From Helianthus annuus (Eukaryota > Streptophyta > Magnoliopsida > Asterales > Asteraceae): DNA of 64,000 nucleotides. Both the position numbers and the translations under genes were made by a program. Location: NCBI RefSeq assembly GCF_002127325.2, contig NC_035448.2:121782531-121846530 (forward strand), written 5' to 3'. This document shows positions 1 through 13,093 of this stretch, piece by piece. The notes beneath the pieces were generated by a model that saw only the letters and a list, made by a program, of their open reading frames with translations, was not told the origin of the DNA and ran no database searches. Every line of letters begins with the position of its first letter. Positions within the stretch are counted from its first letter, which is position 1.

Positions 1-1245
1 TCCTGTTAGTCGATTCGTACGATGAGGATGCATTCATCCTCTCTTGCATTTTCTTGTCATCCTCCAATCTAATATATCTCAGAGCCCTGTTACGAGCCTC
101 ATCAAGATTCCTGCAGGGATTCATTACAAGATCCTGATAAAACTGAGAGTCCTTTTGCAATCCCATCTTAAAGGCTTGCACAGCTGTTGCAACATCAAGA
201 TGTGGGATATCCAAGGATTCTCGACTGAATTTGTTCACATAATCCCTCAAGGATTCCTGAGGTCCTTGAGTTACCCTGTAAAGATCACTGGTTAGTTTTT
301 CAAAACTCCGACTGCAAGAAAATTGACTATTAAATAAATTGACTAAGTGGGCAAATGATGTAATCGAATGCGGAGGAACATTTAACAGCCATTTTAAGGC
401 TGGTCCTGTCAGAGTAGAACCGAAACCCTTGCACAGGCAAGCTTCCTTGAGATCCGGAGGGATAGGGTTGATCTCCATCCTTCCCCTATACTGGGCAATA
501 TGCTCTTCAGGATCCGTGGTTCCGTCGTAAAGCTTCATATTCGGAGTCTGAAATCTTTTTGGGATTTCAGCATCACATATAGGATGCACAAACCGAGATA
601 TCCTGTGGCTATCTTGGGATACTTCAGGAATTGGCTGCACCACTCCAGGTACACTGGATATCATATCCTTTAATTTCTGAAGCTCCCTGGATAATTCTGA
701 CGTTACAGTTGTATCCTGCAAAGATCCAACACTGTTAGTGGTAATAGCATTATTATTATTAGATACGTTACCAGTCGGAGGATTCTGCCCATATCCCGAA
801 ACATATTCTGAGCTCCTCACGGTAGACATCCTAACCGAGGAGGGTATTTCAGGAGTAGGATTCTGAGGGAGGCTGGGCACAATATTCCCCCTATTATCCT
901 CAGTAAACACGGCTGAACTAAAGTTCAAAGCTCTGGGCTGTAATGGAGTGACGATATCTCAGCAGGTCTGCTTGAGCCGGACTTCAGGAGTTGTATCTCC
1001 CTTAACAGCATCTGGTTTTTTTCTTGTTGCTGCCTCATTTGTTCCTGCACACTCCCAAATAAGGTTAGGATTTCATCATTAGAAGCCAAAATCGGAGCAG
1101 ATCCCTGAACAGTCCGGGTTGGGATCACGTCCTGAGGTTGCGAAGAAGATTGCATCCTTGGAGGAGGTGGTGGAAGCACTGGACCAGTAGTAGCAGAAGT
1201 CATAGCAGACACAGTAGAGGAACTCATGTTTGATCTTGAGGCCAT
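1..1245 (-). pseudogene. Tat-type gag (element M), frameshifted, truncated by window edge
   Basis: The start codon at 1245 opens a protein beginning MASRSNMSSS with a proline-rich stretch, then a glutamine/methionine-rich helix (EQMRQQQEKNQ). The first frame stops at 925. Sequence matching the gag of N resumes in another frame upstream of that stop, which implies an indel of about one base near 945-960. From about 620 to 1 the minus strand encodes the retrotransposon gag (capsid) domain, recognisable from blocks such as MKLYDGTTDPEEH and LKEACLCKGFGS, which are nearly identical in N. The zinc-knuckle end is outside the window. The product would be the particle protein. Small plus-strand reading frames here are shadows. 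Confidence 0.85.
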
Positions 1246-1327
1246 TATGGACAATGTGGTAAAAAGTTTTGAAAACAGAAAACTGATTAGCGATTTGATA
1301 AGATTTTTAGTAAAGAGAGCACCACTT

Positions 1328-1348
1328 GCCCCACGGTGGGCGCCAAAT
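1328..1348 (-). other. Primer-binding region of element M
   Basis: Immediately inside the LTR the minus strand reads TTTGGCGCCCACCGTGGGGC, identical in element N. This is where minus-strand priming takes place in LTR elements. I could not match it confidently to one tRNA. The block is itself almost a palindrome around CCCAC/GTGGG. Confidence 0.7.
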
Positions 1349-2101
1349 TGTTTTGGTCAAAAATTACCTAAGCAATTTAATGATCAAATTAGTTAAGTGA
1401 GGTAGTGTGCTAGAAATTGTTGTTAAAAATGTGCTTGTTCAGTTGTTTATGAAAACAGTGTTTGGGATACGGCTCAGGATATCGAGCTGTATTATTGATC
1501 AAACAATGAGCAAAAAGTAAAGTAAATAACACGAGATGTACGAGGAAAGCCCTTGATCAATCTAGATCGCCGACATAAAACCTCGGGAGCTGACAATCGC
1601 AGCTGCCTTGTTCTTCTTATTGCTTCAAATATCAGGATACAGTGTAGGATGTGGTGCGGATCAACTAAGTGTTACAATGCGATTCGAGTGCAAGTGTTTG
1701 TGTTTGTGAGTGGTTACAGGTGGTAGAGAGCAAGAGTGTATGGAAGTGTTCGTGTAAAAGTGTGTCTTAAACTGATCCACCACATCTATTTATAGTAAAG
1801 ATAAACCAACTAACTACCCTAAACTTGCGGGATCCACCGGATATTCCCTCATCGAACGTTGTAGACCCGGTCTCTCGGGCTCAACGTCTCTTCTTCAACA
1901 ACTTCTTCCGGGTCTTGAGGAGAAGAAGTCATTTCGACCGTTGGTAAGTCTTAGTCTTCAACCTGCACGTGGTTAATTAACAAATCTCAGGATATTACCC
2001 AAGATGTCAGTAATATCCTCTTCCAGCATCCTGGTCACAAGCGAACAAACAAAGGCAGGATATTGGTCAGGATATGCATGCTTAGAAAATGACCCATAAC
2101 A
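1349..2101 (-). repeat. 5' LTR of element M (753 bp)
   Basis: The boundaries are TG...CA (TGTTATGG ... CCAAAACA on the minus strand). On the left it is bounded by the primer-site block and on the right by integrase coding sequence of element A. The 3' half shares with the other Tat LTRs the conserved stretch with CGAGGTTTTATG and CTTGATCAAGGGC-like words. Confidence 0.85.
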
Positions 2102-2401
2102 GATACTATAGAAGAAATAAGGGATCTGGCTAGGATAAGGATGGCCAGTTATCAACAAAGAATGGCTGGTGCTTACAACAAAAATGTCAGGATCAGAAAG
2201 TTCCAAATTGGTGATATGGTGTTAAGGAAAGCATTTCAACATACCACCAATCCTGCTGATGGAAAGTTGGCACCAAAATGGGAAGGACCTTACTTGATTG
2301 AAGCTGAGGCAGGAAAGGGGGCATATCGATTGCTAACAACGGAAGGTGATTTGCTACCTAGAGCCTGGAATGCTGTCCATTTGAAGAAATACTTCATGTG
2401 A
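2102..2401 (+). pseudogene. Integrase C-terminal fragment, element A
   Basis: Open from the first base after the M insertion to the stop at 2399-2401, encoding about 99 residues. It matches the pol C-termini of N and B almost residue for residue (IRDLARIRMASYQQRMAG, NPADGKLAPKWEGPYLIEAE, AWNAVHLKKYFM). This is the GPY/F-type integrase tail that follows the DDE core. The rest of pol is outside the window, so this is only a truncated 3' end. Confidence 0.9.
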
Positions 2402-3757
2402 GCAGAACCCGTGATCCTCACATCATAAGTATCCTTGAAGGATCCTTAGAGCACAGATGATCCTTAATTTGGTAACATTCTAATCTTAAACTATTTCATT
2501 TCCTTACTTTCTCACATAAGGATAAGGATCTTGTATCCTCTATCCACCTTTCACGTGATTCTGAGTTTTGAAGGTTCAGGTATCCTTAGCAAAAGGATGG
2601 TTATCCGCAAAAGCAACCAGTTACTTGGGTTTGACCCCAGTTATTTGGGCTTGACCCCAGTTCCGCCTGTAGCGCATGATGATCCTGGTATAGTTCATGG
2701 CAGTGGGACCAGTACTCGCTTTAGGGGCTGATAATTCCATTGTACTGGCTATACCTAGGATCCTACGTATAATGGTAGACGTACCATACATCCGTTCCTA
2801 AGGTTTCTAACGTTTTCACGTTAGCTAAGGTTTTGGCATTTTCATGCCACTAAGTTTGGATAGTCGCCAGTTAGGGCCATACTCCAGTTTACACACGATC
2901 CTTGGGCTTGTCCCCGGTTATCCTTGGGCTTGTCCCCAGTTATCCTTGGGCTTGTCCCTAGTTATCCTTGGGCTTGTCCCCAGTTGCTAACTTTTATCTT
3001 ATATTGGCTTAGTCCCAATTCATGTTCTATTTCAGGTCTTTGAAGTTAAACAACCAAGGATCCTTGATCCTTACTTCTTACTAAGGTTTGTCTTATAGTT
3101 ATCCTGGTTGTGGTATTAAGGGTTAGGATCCTAACTTGGATCCTCAGGTATGATCCTTAACTATTTTGATTTTATTCATAGATTATTTGAATAACCCTTG
3201 TACTTTGACAACTGAACTTATGATCCTTAAAATATACTACTTTTTGGAATTTTTCAACTGTAGGATATTTGATCCTGGATCATATCCTAAATATTTTTTA
3301 TCTAATTTGTTCAACTTTTCTTATTTAGACAAGTGTATATCAGAACAATTGAAAATTAAAAGGATATATAAGGATAACAACACAAGACAAGCCAAAAAAG
3401 ATTAAAGTTATTTTATTAACAAAGGATTAACCATCAAAAGTTGTCAAAATTGCCAACCCACGTTTCTACCAGCAAAACGTGGCCCGTCCACATGGGTTGG
3501 CAACGGGTGTCCATTGTTTGTGTGGTCATAGCATGCAGGAAATAAAAGGCGGCAGGATCACAATGGCTTCATCCCCCAAACAGAGGATCCCTCCACCATT
3601 TGTAATCCTACCTATTGTCCAAAGGATCCTAGATCCTTAACCCTAAAACTATTGTTTAAGTATAAACCAACTATTGTTTAACAAAAACTACCATCAAACC
3701 TAAAAAATTGGGCTCCGGCTATGTCTAGAAGTGTCCATCATTGCCCAATCATGCAGC
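2402..3757 (+). other. Noncoding spacer between pol and antisense gene, element A
   Basis: No gene seen. It holds short tandem copies of a word close to GGGCTTGTCCCCAGTTATCC at about 2625-2660 and 2894-2985, and a block at 2680-2895 that is nearly identical in N and B. That block has clear hairpins at 2807-2824 (CTAACG, loop TTTTCA, CGTTAG) and 2835-2848 (GGCAT, TTTC, ATGCC). The last part, 3415-3757, would be the 3' untranslated region of the minus-strand gene. Tandem repeats in this part of Tat/Ogre elements are an established feature of the lineage. Confidence 0.75.
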
Positions 3758-5274
3758 CTACACCTTCGCTGCATCACCATCCCCAGCTCCACTAGCTTCA
3801 CCACCATGATCCTTGCCACTGCCTCCAGCCTCGATCGTCAGGATCTCCTCAGCCTCCTCCTCGTCATCCAGCTCAGCCAGCCTTGCCTTCCAGCCTTCCA
3901 CATCCCAGGTGCTCCTATCGAAGTCGGGATCCTGAGCTTCCAAGGCAATCTGCAATTTGGTCTTATACATCGCTATGGCAGTAGAGACTTTAGCATCCTG
4001 GGTAATCTCATGCTTCTCGTAATCAGCATTGATTAGCACCTTGGCAGTTTCATTTTTGGCATTTTGGAGGTCTTTTTGGAGGTCGGCAATCTTAAGATCC
4101 TTGAGCAGTGCAACTTGTTGGAGGTCAGCAATCTTCCTATCCTGCTCCTCAACATTCCCCACATAATCTTCAATCTCAGCAAATTTCTGCAAAGAAGATA
4201 AAGAACAGTTCAAGACCAGGTGATCTTCAAATAAGCTGGATACCAGAGCAGGGACAGTGATCCTTACATCATTGAAGTACTCAAGGAATTGGTGGCGGAT
4301 CAGAGGCAGACCTTGCAGATCCTCAGCCTCAGAGGCTTTTCTTTTCTTGCCTCCCCTTCCTTTGGAGGGCGCCTTGGGGATCGAAGCAGTTGGGCTAGCA
4401 GGAAGCTTTTTCTTGGTGGATCGCACGTTATCCAGATCGGTCACGCTGAACTTGGAGGCAGATTTTGAAGCTTTTCCAGCACCTGCACAATCAAAGCAAG
4501 ATAAGTATCCTTATCCTATTTCTATTTAACTATTTATTCAAATCTTTAACTATACGAAAACAGGATACTTACTTGACATGGTGACTGAGCCTGAGGATAC
4601 CTCTTGTGAATCCTGGGTGATTGTCTTGAATGATCTTGTTTCAGGACTGAGTCTTCTAAAGGCAGCAAGCCTGTCTGGTGATCCTTCTCAGGATCCTCTA
4701 TCCTACCATGGGTGGACCACTCCTTGGGTAGATCCTTTCCGTTTGGAATAGAGTCTCTTCTGACGAAGAAGAAGCGTCGTTTCCAATTTGTATCGTTTTT
4801 GGTAGCTTTGAAAATGGGGTGTTCTTCACCAGGTTTACGTTTGAACAAGTATCGGTGGGATCCAAAGGTAGTGAGATCATACATCTCGGCCAACTCTGAC
4901 ATTCCTAGGTCAATCCCCTCCTGCTCAATGATCCTCTCAAGGGTATACAAAACCCTCCAGATCATTGGCATAGCTTGGATATAAGAAATGCCAGTAAGAG
5001 AGAAGAAGGATTGGGTAAAGGCTGGAAAAGGATAGGTATAGCCTATGGTGAACGGGGTAACAGGAAAGGCAATCCAAGTTTCCGAAACATGATCACTCAA
5101 AGCAGTGGGATCAAAGGATTTGAATATGGTGTTCGCTGGGAAGCAATAGCGGATTCTATCGATCTGTGGATCAGTGAAACAACAGCGTTCTTTTGCGGAA
5201 TCTTTGATGATCCCTTGACTTTTCAGAGGGCTATTCTTCTGGTGATCCTTAGTGGGAGAGTTCCGGAGCATCAT
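3758..5274 (-). pseudogene. Antisense accessory gene of element A, four exons, exon 2 damaged
   Basis: Minus-strand gene lying antisense between pol and 3' LTR. Exon 1 is 5274-4707 (568 nt, open, ends CATG before GTAGGATAG). Exon 2 ends at 4573 before GTAAGTATCC. Exon 3 is 4482-4268 and exon 4 is 4186-3758. The same junctions occur in the N and B copies. Exon 1 resembles the plant family annotated as putative gypsy-type transposon (Transposase_28, Pfam PF04195, recognised from memory), with FPVTPF, PMIWRVLYTLERIIEQ and WKRRFFFVRRDSIP. Exon 3 is basic (GKKRKASE, possible nuclear signal). Exon 4 is a heptad-rich coiled coil with an acidic end. The 3' end of intron 1 and the start of exon 2 appear deleted relative to N and B, so the copy is probably broken. 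The molecular role is unknown. Confidence 0.75.
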
Positions 5275-5419
5275 TTTCGACGAGATGATGGTAAAAGAAG
5301 TAAAACAGAGTAAGAGAAGGAAGAAGAGGAAAAGAGAATACCTGATTGATCTTCGGATGAGAATTTAAAGGGAGTTTCTCTTGGATTTAAATGCAAATTG
5401 ATCCTATCTCTAACTCATA

Positions 5420-5425
5420 TTTATA
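5420..5425 (-). promoter_or_regulatory. TATA box of antisense gene, element A
   Basis: Minus-strand TCATTATAAATATG, TATAAA at 5425-5420, lies 146 nt upstream of the antisense start codon. The same TCATTATAAAT word lies 145 and 154 nt upstream of the start in the N and B copies. Between it and the start codon is a pyrimidine-rich leader. Confidence 0.6.
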
Positions 5426-5566
5426 ATGATGAATTTGCAGGGTAAGTCACCTCAGTGACGTCAGGATTGCAACGGATAGTTCGATTCTAACGGCTATATA
5501 TCTGTTAGTTTGTTGCGGATAAGATCGATAAAATACAACTCGTTTATTTACATAATTACTCCTTAT

Positions 5567-5580
5567 ATTTTGGGGGCAAT
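5567..5580 (+). other. Polypurine tract of element A
   Basis: TTTTGGGGGCAAT directly precedes the 3' LTR. The same tract precedes the 3' LTRs of N (26436-26448) and B (33516-33528). It would prime plus-strand DNA synthesis. Confidence 0.75.
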
Positions 5581-6295
5581 TGTTAGGGGAGGATTTCTTA
5601 ATGACCTGTGATCCTCATGTGTTATCCTGTTTGGTGATCCTTACTTCTGTGACAATTAGTGATCCTCAGAAGTGCTTCAGGATCAGGATCATGGATTATC
5701 CTAAGGATCCTTATACTAATGATTGTTCACTTTGAATTCGGTGTTGTATTGCAGGAGTACCGGTGTGGACTTGGTCATGGTGATATTCCTGGAGCATATT
5801 CCCTTCAATTCTGCACGTGTTTGACCGTTGTGAACGTTGTGGAGAACGTGGGGAGAAGGCACGAAATGCGGACAGTTAGTTAGGCTAGATATTTTCTATT
5901 TTTAAAGGGGATAGCGAGCTATTTTTAGAACACTTGGCTATTTTTTTGCTACACACACTCGTACAACTGCACTCATCAGCTCACGGCGAAACACTTAGCA
6001 ATTTTCATACATTTCTACACGATACACAATAGTGATCCTTGTACCTAGCTCGCTATCATCCGAAGTTGTAAAAGAATTATTGTTTAATTTGAGTTGGTGA
6101 TCGGTAGTTTCCATCACCCGAGGTTTTTTATGCCGGAGATCATTCATTGATCAAGGGTTTTTCCTCGTATAAATCTTTGTGTCACTTGTGCAATTCATTT
6201 CTGAGTGATCCTCATTGTTGATTACCAATTCAAGCATCATACCCCGTAGCAGAGAGTTTGGTTGCATTATCCTTATCTGATTTTTGACCAAAACA
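5581..6295 (+). repeat. 3' LTR of element A (715 bp)
   Basis: Starts TGTTAGGGGAGG after the polypurine tract and ends GACCAAAACA. It is closer at its 5' end to the LTR of B than to that of N. It carries the conserved CATCACCCGAGGTTTTTTAT block and a TATAAAT word (CTCGTATAAATC) near the 3' end, the likely core promoter. Confidence 0.88.
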
Positions 6296-6329
6296 AGGAG
6301 GAGGTAGAAAAATTACTCCGAGCAGGTAT
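6296..6329 (+). pseudogene. 34-bp scrap of element B pol between two insertions
   Basis: The sequence between the LTR of A and the LTR of N matches the start of the N reverse-transcriptase region (around 10085-10118: GAGGTAGAAA then GAGCAGGTAT). The downstream continuation of the same reading sequence starts at 27168, beyond N. This proves that A and N inserted independently into one pol gene, 34 bp apart. Confidence 0.88.
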
Positions 6330-7047
6330 TGTTAGGGCTGGATTTTTATGACCTATGATCCTTACTTGATATCCTAACAAGTGATCCTTGTTTCTTTGGC
6401 AGATAGTGATCCTCAGAGGAGCTCCAGGATCAGGATCATGGATCATCCTAAGGATCCTCATACTAACGATTGTTCTCTTTGGATTTAATGTTGTTTTGCA
6501 GGAATTACGAGTTGGACTTGGTCTTAGCAACATAAACAAGGAATATGTCACGCTAAATTTGCACATGCATAATCAAAGATGGACGTTATGGAGAATATGG
6601 AAACTCAGCACAATTCAAGGGCAATTAATTAGGCTAAATTTACTTCTATTCCTAAAGGGGTAACGAGCTAGTAGTTAGGCGATTTACCAAAAATACGACC
6701 ACGCACACTTGTAAAAAGGGCACTCTTGAACATTCGGAAGACACGACACATTTCTCACACGCTTTAGCACACGATACTATAGTGATCCTTGTACCTAGCT
6801 CGTTACCATCCGAAGTTGTAACCATTATTTGTTATATTGAAGTTTGGTGATCGGTAGTTTCCATCACCCGAGGTTTTTTATGCCGGAGATCATTCATTGA
6901 TCAAGGGCTTTTTCCTCGTATAAATCCTTGTGTCACTTGTGCATTTTACATTTGAGTGATCCTTCACTTTGTTCATCATACCAAGCATCATTCCCCGTTT
7001 ACATAAAGTTTGGTTGCATTATCTTTAAGTGATTTTTGACCAAAACA
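6330..7047 (+). repeat. 5' LTR of element N (718 bp)
   Basis: Starts TGTTAGGGCTGG and ends GACCAAAACA, followed by the primer-site block. A likely core promoter word, CTCGTATAAATCC, lies about 120 bp from the 3' end. The short reading frames inside it are repeated exactly in the 3' LTR and have no coding support. Confidence 0.92.
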
Positions 7048-7125
7048 GTTTGGCGCCCACCGTGGGGCAATTGGTGCTTCATTCATAAGAAAGTTTCTCT
7101 GTTGGTGATCATTCCGGAGTATTGC
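7048..7125 (+). other. Primer-binding block and gag leader, element N
   Basis: GTTTGGCGCCCACCGTGGGG follows the LTR directly and matches the corresponding site in M. The tRNA primer is not identified. The rest is a short leader to the gag start codon at 7126. Confidence 0.7.
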
Positions 7126-9018
7126 ATGGCTTCATCGTTGAAGAATACCTCCACATCGATGTCTGCAGTCAATTCATCTAATGGCATCCCACCTTTGCCT
7201 CCACCACCAGCTGGATCTCAGAAAAATGCTGAGAAGAGACCAACTCCTATCTTCTCTAAACCTTCATCTTCTGCTCTAACTTCTTCTGCTCCCAGTACTA
7301 GTGATATATTTACTTTGATTTTGCAGATGAGGGATCGTATGCAGCAGCAGGATGAAACTAATGATAGGATCCTCAGAGAAATCGGAGATCTCAAAAGACA
7401 AAAGAGAACGGCAGAGGATCATTCCCCACTGATGCCCAAATCTTTGAATTTTGATACTCCGATGATTACCTCACAGCCTTCAGAGGCCCCAGACGTTCAA
7501 CATATGGGTGGATTAAGAGGAGTGCATTTCGGCCCAGCAGTAGTGACTCAGGCATCAGGATCATATTTCCAACCGGCAGGATCCTATACTCAGCATATGG
7601 GATCCTTCATGAACTCAGGATCCTCCTTCGTTCCAGGATTATCCCAGGTTCAAGGATCCTCCTTCGTTCCAGGATCATCCCAGGTTCAAGGATCCTCCTT
7701 CGTTCCAGGATTATCCCAGGTTCAAGGATCCTCCTTCGTTCCAGGATCATCCCAGGTTCAAGGATCCTCCTTAGTTCCAGGATTATCCCAGGTTTAAGGA
7801 TCCTCCTTAGTTCCAGGATCATCCCATATTCAGGGATCCCTTCAGATACCAGGATCCTTGAAGAATTTGCAAACAGGAAGTCCAGATGTCCATCAAGGAG
7901 ATTTTATTCCGATGCAGACCATTGCTTCCACTGGTCCATCCATCATCCCAGAATCCCTGCAATATGGATTCACATCCAATGTTCCTAACTTGAACCTGAT
8001 GGGAGGTAACACTTTTAATAATTCGCTTACCACTAACCATGGATTCATGCAGGATACAGGTATCAATCATGCTATGGCCAGAGAACTACAAAAACTGAAG
8101 GATATGATATTAAGTGTTCCAGGGGTAGTCAAACCTATCCCGGAGATTGCAGATGGAAGCCATAAGGTATCTCGTTTTGCACCACCAATTTGTGATGCTG
8201 AGATACCCAAAAGATTCCGTATCCCTACTATGAAGCTGTATGATGGTACGACGGATCCTGAGGAACACATAGGACAATACAGGGAGAGGATGGAGATCAA
8301 TCCTATTCCAGAAAGGTTAAAGGAAGCATGCCTGTGCAAGGGATTTGGATCCACTCTTACTGGATCAGCTCTTAAATGGCTGCTAAGTCTTCCCTCTTAC
8401 TCTATTACTTCGTTTGCTAATTTAGTTAACCTATTCAATAACCAATTTTCTTGTAGCAGAAAATTTGAACGATTGACTAGTGATTTATATAGGATAACTC
8501 AGGGTCATAATGAATCATTAAGGGATTATATAACCAAATTTAGTAAAGAATCCTTGGACATTCCCAACTTGGATGTGGCTACAGCTGTTGAAGCCTTCAA
8601 GATGGGATTGCTTAAGGATTCATTGTTCTATGATGATCTTGTTATGACACCATGCAGGAACCGAGACGAAGTAAGGACTCGGGCACTCAGGTTCATTCGG
8701 CTAGAGGATGACAAGAGGATCCAGGAGAGACAAGTAGGATCCTCAAAACAAGAGAAGCAAGGATCCTCTTTCAAAAGCAACAAATTCAAATCCTATAACA
8801 GAACTGACAAGCAGAATGTGCATGCTGTAGACCAAGAAGAGGATGATGAAGATTATCCTCCAATTTCTGAATATTGCTTTTCCGTTGATAATCATGAACT
8901 GATCATTGCAATGCAGAATCTAGGGGAAAAGCCAGATGGCCCAGAAAAAATGACAAACCAGCCGGAACTAAAGACAAATCAAAGTGGTGTGCATAACACG
9001 AGGATTTTGGGCATTTAA
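7126..9018 (+). pseudogene. Gag of element N, with one nonsense codon and a 3' frameshift
   Basis: Starts MASSLKNTST, then a proline-rich segment, a glutamine-rich helix, a 12-residue tandem repeat, and the retrotransposon gag domain (about 8170-8740; RFRIPTMKLYDGTTDPEEH, LKWLLSLPSYSITSF). A TAA at 7795-7797 lies in the fifth repeat unit, where sister units read CAA. The frame continues open to 9018. Near 8980 the homologous frame shifts into that of the protease, and the knuckle-like stretch there (HEDFGHLTKEC) is in that second frame behind a further stop at about 8994. The product would be the capsid protein; this copy cannot make an intact one. Confidence 0.85.
7618..7833 (+). repeat. Six 36-bp tandem repeats inside gag of N
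   Basis: Units begin GGATCCTCCTTCGTTCCAGG and encode GSSFVPGLSQVQ or GSSFVPGSSQVQ. Leu and Ser units alternate, giving a 72-bp dimer repeated three times. The gag of M lacks an obvious counterpart in the same place. Confidence 0.9.
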
Positions 9019-9788
9019 CCAAAGAATGCATCGCATTAAGAAAGGAAATTGGATATCTGCTAAGCAAGGGGCATTTGAAAGAATTGCTGGGAAGAAAAAA
9101 GCAAAGGACTCAGGATCCTGAAAGGATCCCTGAAAGAGCTCCAGCCCCTCCGGCAGATGCACAAGTGATCAACTTCATTTCTGGAGGATCAGACATCTGT
9201 GGTACATCCTTCTCAGCAGCTAAAAGGCATGCAAAGGAAGCTAAAATGGATAACGGAGAAAGACCTATACGAACATCAAGTGTCTCGGAAGGAAAAGTGA
9301 TAACCTTTGATGAGGATGATCGAGTTGACATCCAGGATCCTCATCATGATAGTTTAGTTATTACTCTCTTTATTTCTAACCACTTTGTCCGCAGGATCCT
9401 TATTGATGGAGGAAGCTCAGTAAACATTATCCAACTTGATGTTCTGAAGAAAATGGGTATCCCTGAATCAGATATCACACCAAGATCCTCCGTGCTTGTG
9501 GGATTTAGTGGCGAAACTAAGAAAACCCTGGGGGACATCAAACTCCCAATTTACGTGGAAGGATTACAAAATTATCAAAAATTTTGTGTTATTGACTGTT
9601 TGTCTTGTTGTAATGTTATCCTTGGCAGGCCCTGGATACACGATATGAAGGCAGTCCCATCCACCTACCATCAGTGTGTGAAGCTCCCTAGCCCATGGGG
9701 AATAATCAAGATCGATAGTGATCAGCAAGAGGCTAAGGATTGTTACACCTCATCAATGAAACCAGCCTCGAAATCAAGGGAGCAATAG
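8982..9788 (+). pseudogene. Protease region of element N
   Basis: Continues the gag-pol polyprotein in a shifted frame. The start, LSKGHLKELLGRKK, is the usual post-knuckle segment. The aspartic protease lies at about 9345-9640, with catalytic motif IDGGSS (near 9400) followed by VNIIQLDVLKKMGI, the Tat variant of the D-S/T-G loop, and ILGRPWI near the C-terminus of the fold. A TAG at 9786-9788 interrupts it, and the same frame then continues into pol. It would cleave the polyprotein in the particle. Confidence 0.83.
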
Positions 9789-9815
9789 CAATTAAAGTAT
9801 CCTCCAAGGGGTGTC

Positions 9816-13093
<3,278 letters not shown>

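Larger units (their letters stand above)
1..2101 (-). mobile_element. Tat-lineage Ty3/gypsy element M, 5' part only
   Basis: Read on the minus strand this is the 5' LTR (2101 to 1349), a leader with the same primer-site block as element N, and gag running off the left edge. The LTR starts TGTTATGG and ends GACCAAAACA. It abuts in-frame integrase sequence of element A at 2102, so M is inserted in A in the opposite orientation. The expected TSD is gatac (2102-2106), but the partner copy lies outside the window. Family placement rests on the close match of its gag and leader to element N, which carries a full Tat-type pol. Confidence 0.88.
2102..6295 (+). mobile_element. Tat-lineage Ty3/gypsy element A, 3' half
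   Basis: In order: integrase C-terminus, a repeat-bearing noncoding spacer, the minus-strand accessory gene, a polypurine tract and the 3' LTR. The left end is cut by insertion of M. The right end abuts a 34-bp scrap of another Tat pol (element B), so A was inserted into B. The expected TSD is aggag at 6296-6300; the partner copy is outside the window. Confidence 0.88.

Noticed and set aside
44..530. Two plus-strand frames at the left edge
   Set aside because: They are antisense to the gag of element M, which has clear homology to the gag of N.
4546..4706. Continuation of the 242-residue minus-strand frame past exon 1, ending SILFSYS
   Set aside because: Its sequence is intron 1 plus out-of-frame exon 2 when compared with N and B, so the extra residues are not a real C-terminus.
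6388..6663. 91-residue plus-strand frame, repeated at 26507-26782
   Set aside because: It lies within the N LTR and is repeated only because the LTRs are identical; no homology or coding features.
7048..7070. Assignment of a specific tRNA to the Tat primer site
   Set aside because: The block is conserved and correctly placed, but I could not match it reliably to a tRNA 3' end without a search.
7607..7822. Minus-strand frame of repeated ILERRRILEPG units
   Set aside because: It is the reverse of the tandem repeat in gag and has no other support.
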